64,000 bases of DNA from Sphingomonas sp. BAUL-RG-20F-R05-02. GTDB taxonomy: Bacteria; Pseudomonadota; Alphaproteobacteria; Sphingomonadales; Sphingomonadaceae. This document shows positions 63,109 through 64,000 of this stretch, piece after piece; positions within the stretch are counted from its first letter, which is position 1, and each line of letters begins with the position of its first letter. The position numbers were made by a program, and so were the translations under genes. The notes under the pieces are model-generated. The model saw nothing but the letters and a program-made list of their open reading frames with translations, was not told the origin of the DNA and did no database searches. The DNA lies in assembly GCF_022662305.1 (NCBI RefSeq), contig NZ_JAKNQH010000001.1, forward strand, positions 186,001 to 250,000. The letters are read 5' to 3'.

Positions 63109-63576
63109 TTATTCTACACGCACGGGTATGCCCGGCAGTGACTTTGCGGTGCGGATCGTCAGCGACGTTTTGACGCTGGCGACGTTCGGCGCGGGCGTCA
63201 GCTGCGTCATCAGGATGTCCTGAAAGCCCTTCAGATCACTTGCGACAATTTTCAGAATGAAGTCGATCTCGCCGTTCAGCATGTGGCACTCGCGCACTTC
63301 CGGAATCGTCGCGACATGCGCTTCGAACGCGGCAAGATCCTGCTCGGCCTGGCTGCGCAGGCTGACCATCGCAAACACGGTGATGGGATAGCCGAGCGTT
63401 GCCGCATCCAGATCCGCGTGATAGCCTTTGATCGCGCCAGCTTCCTCCAGCGCCCGCACGCGGCGCAGGCAGGGCGGGGCAGTCAGACCGACACGTTCGG
63501 CAAGTTCAACGTTGGTCATCCGGCCGTCACGCTGTAGCAACTCGAGAATGCGCCGGTCGATTACGTCAAACGCCAT
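63109..63576 (-). CDS. Lrp/AsnC family transcriptional regulator
   Basis: 155 aa. Winged-helix DNA-binding head (DRRILELLQRDGRMTNVELAERVGL; PCLRRVRALEEAGAIKGY) and the RAM ligand domain (FAMVSLRSQAEQDLAAFEAHV; VRECHMLNGEIDFILKIV). Binds DNA as a dimer/octamer and senses an amino acid. ATG 63576. It is divergent from the right-edge gene and has a palindrome upstream that could be its own operator. Confidence 0.93.
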   Translation of the reverse strand: MAFDVIDRRILELLQRDGRMTNVELAERVGLTAPPCLRRVRALEEAGAIKGYHADLDAATLGYPITVFAMVSLRSQAEQDLAAFEAHVATIPEVRECHMLNGEIDFILKIVASDLKGFQDILMTQLTPAPNVASVKTSLTIRTAKSLPGIPVRVE

Positions 63577-63637
63577 TACAGACCGCTCCAAAAGGGTAGA
63601 TTTATTTCCATAGTCGAAGAGGTCTTTAGCATAAGAT

Positions 63638-63657
63638 AATTGCGAGGGAACGCAATT
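63638..63657. promoter_or_regulatory. Palindromic operator candidate between the Lrp-type regulator and the right-edge gene
   Basis: AATTGCG (63638-63644) and its exact complement CGCAATT (63651-63657) are separated by AGGGAA. The site is 62 bp upstream of the regulator start and about 100 bp upstream of the divergent gene. It is embedded in AT-rich sequence. Lrp-type proteins typically bind such imperfect palindromes and autoregulate. Confidence 0.45.
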
Positions 63658-63758
63658 GTCCCACAATGTTACGCCCGAAAATCGGCTATTCCGCCAACGC
63701 GCGTATCAGGTTAAGAATTGGTTACGGTGCGGCGGTTCGCGCGGCCAGGGGCTCGAGG

Positions 63759-64000
63759 ATGGTTGCTTTGCGGTTCGACGACAGTCTCGAAACGGTGCTT
63801 TCGGCCGACGTGTCGACTCCTTTCGGCGCGCAGTCGACATGGCGGCAATTGGTCGATCTTCTCGGACGGCGCCGGGCAAAGGCGGACCCCGCGACCATCG
63901 CGCGCTTGCGGGCGCTTCGCCCGCACGTGCCGCTTGCCGTCAGGGCCGCCAGCGCCCGTGCGCTCGCTTACGCCGATCCGCCGGTCGAAGTGGTTAGGCT
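63759..64000 (+). CDS. N-terminal fragment of an unidentified protein (possible sensor kinase), cut by window edge
   Basis: From ATG 63759 (GAGG just upstream) an open frame continues past the right edge: MVALRFDDSLETVLSADVST, then TWRQLVDLLGRRRA and a helical Ala/Arg-rich part with VPLAVRAASARALAYADPPVEVV. The helices look like HEAT-type repeats. From memory, similar N-termini precede sensor histidine kinases in sphingomonads, but no kinase motif is inside the window, so that is only a suggestion. Confidence 0.5.
   Translation, partial: MVALRFDDSLETVLSADVSTPFGAQSTWRQLVDLLGRRRAKADPATIARLRALRPHVPLAVRAASARALAYADPPVEVVR

Overview
The window looks like a chromosomal segment of a Sphingomonas-type alphaproteobacterium. 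It is GC-rich, genes are packed into runs with 4-nt ATGA/GTGA overlaps, GTG and TTG starts are frequent, and it carries a near-complete sphingomonad/Zymomonas-style hopanoid (hpn) gene set plus MlaA/HpnM, CysNC fusion, GreB and YaaA. All calls come from reading the sequence by eye; no database search was possible.

Left edge (1-3105): remains of a mobile or defence region. It holds the 3' part of an N6-adenine-methylase-like gene coupled to a PD-(D/E)XK nuclease, a broken small gene, a tandem-HTH/phage-Dam-type methyltransferase whose first helix lies upstream of any normal start codon, an ATGA-coupled frameshifted gene, and then a tRNA-like 3' end (T-arm, acceptor, CCA) without a 5' half. The last fits an attR site closing an integrated element.

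3222-12548: an oligosaccharide flippase (+), convergent with a four-gene minus-strand non-ribosomal peptide operon: A-T didomain (Leu-like code), cytochrome P450, C-A-T-TE module (Gly-like code; thioesterase with Cys in place of Ser) and an Sfp-type phosphopantetheinyl transferase. Together these should make a small, probably hydroxylated dipeptide-type product.

12549-34545: the hopanoid locus. Plus: DUF2141 protein + HpnN transporter. Minus: HpnM + MlaA (outer-membrane lipid trafficking). Plus: ispH + hpnH. Minus: hpnA-B-C-D-E-F-G (squalene synthesis, cyclisation, adenine release). Plus: hpnI-J-[64-aa protein]-hpnK-[ferritin-like protein]-hpnL-[polytopic membrane protein]. The block runs from isoprenoid precursor to extended, glycosylated hopanoids and their transport.

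34706-45690: mixed housekeeping genes: a frameshifted MOSC protein, a PLP aminotransferase with a twin-arginine-like leader, a gamma-carbonic anhydrase, a HAD phosphatase, an ADN-repeat lipoprotein with a clear terminator, an M28 peptidase, EttA, a soluble lytic transglycosylase and GreB.

45691-64000: a six-gene minus run cysD-cysNC-cysQ-CoA ester lyase-acyl-CoA ligase-tyrS; an SBF-like transporter with a coupled mini membrane protein; DinB; gyrA-DUF952; a Thr/Lys-rich secreted protein; yaaA-SDR; a secreted TPR-like protein with a strong terminator; an Lrp/AsnC regulator with a candidate palindromic operator; and the start of a protein cut off by the right edge.
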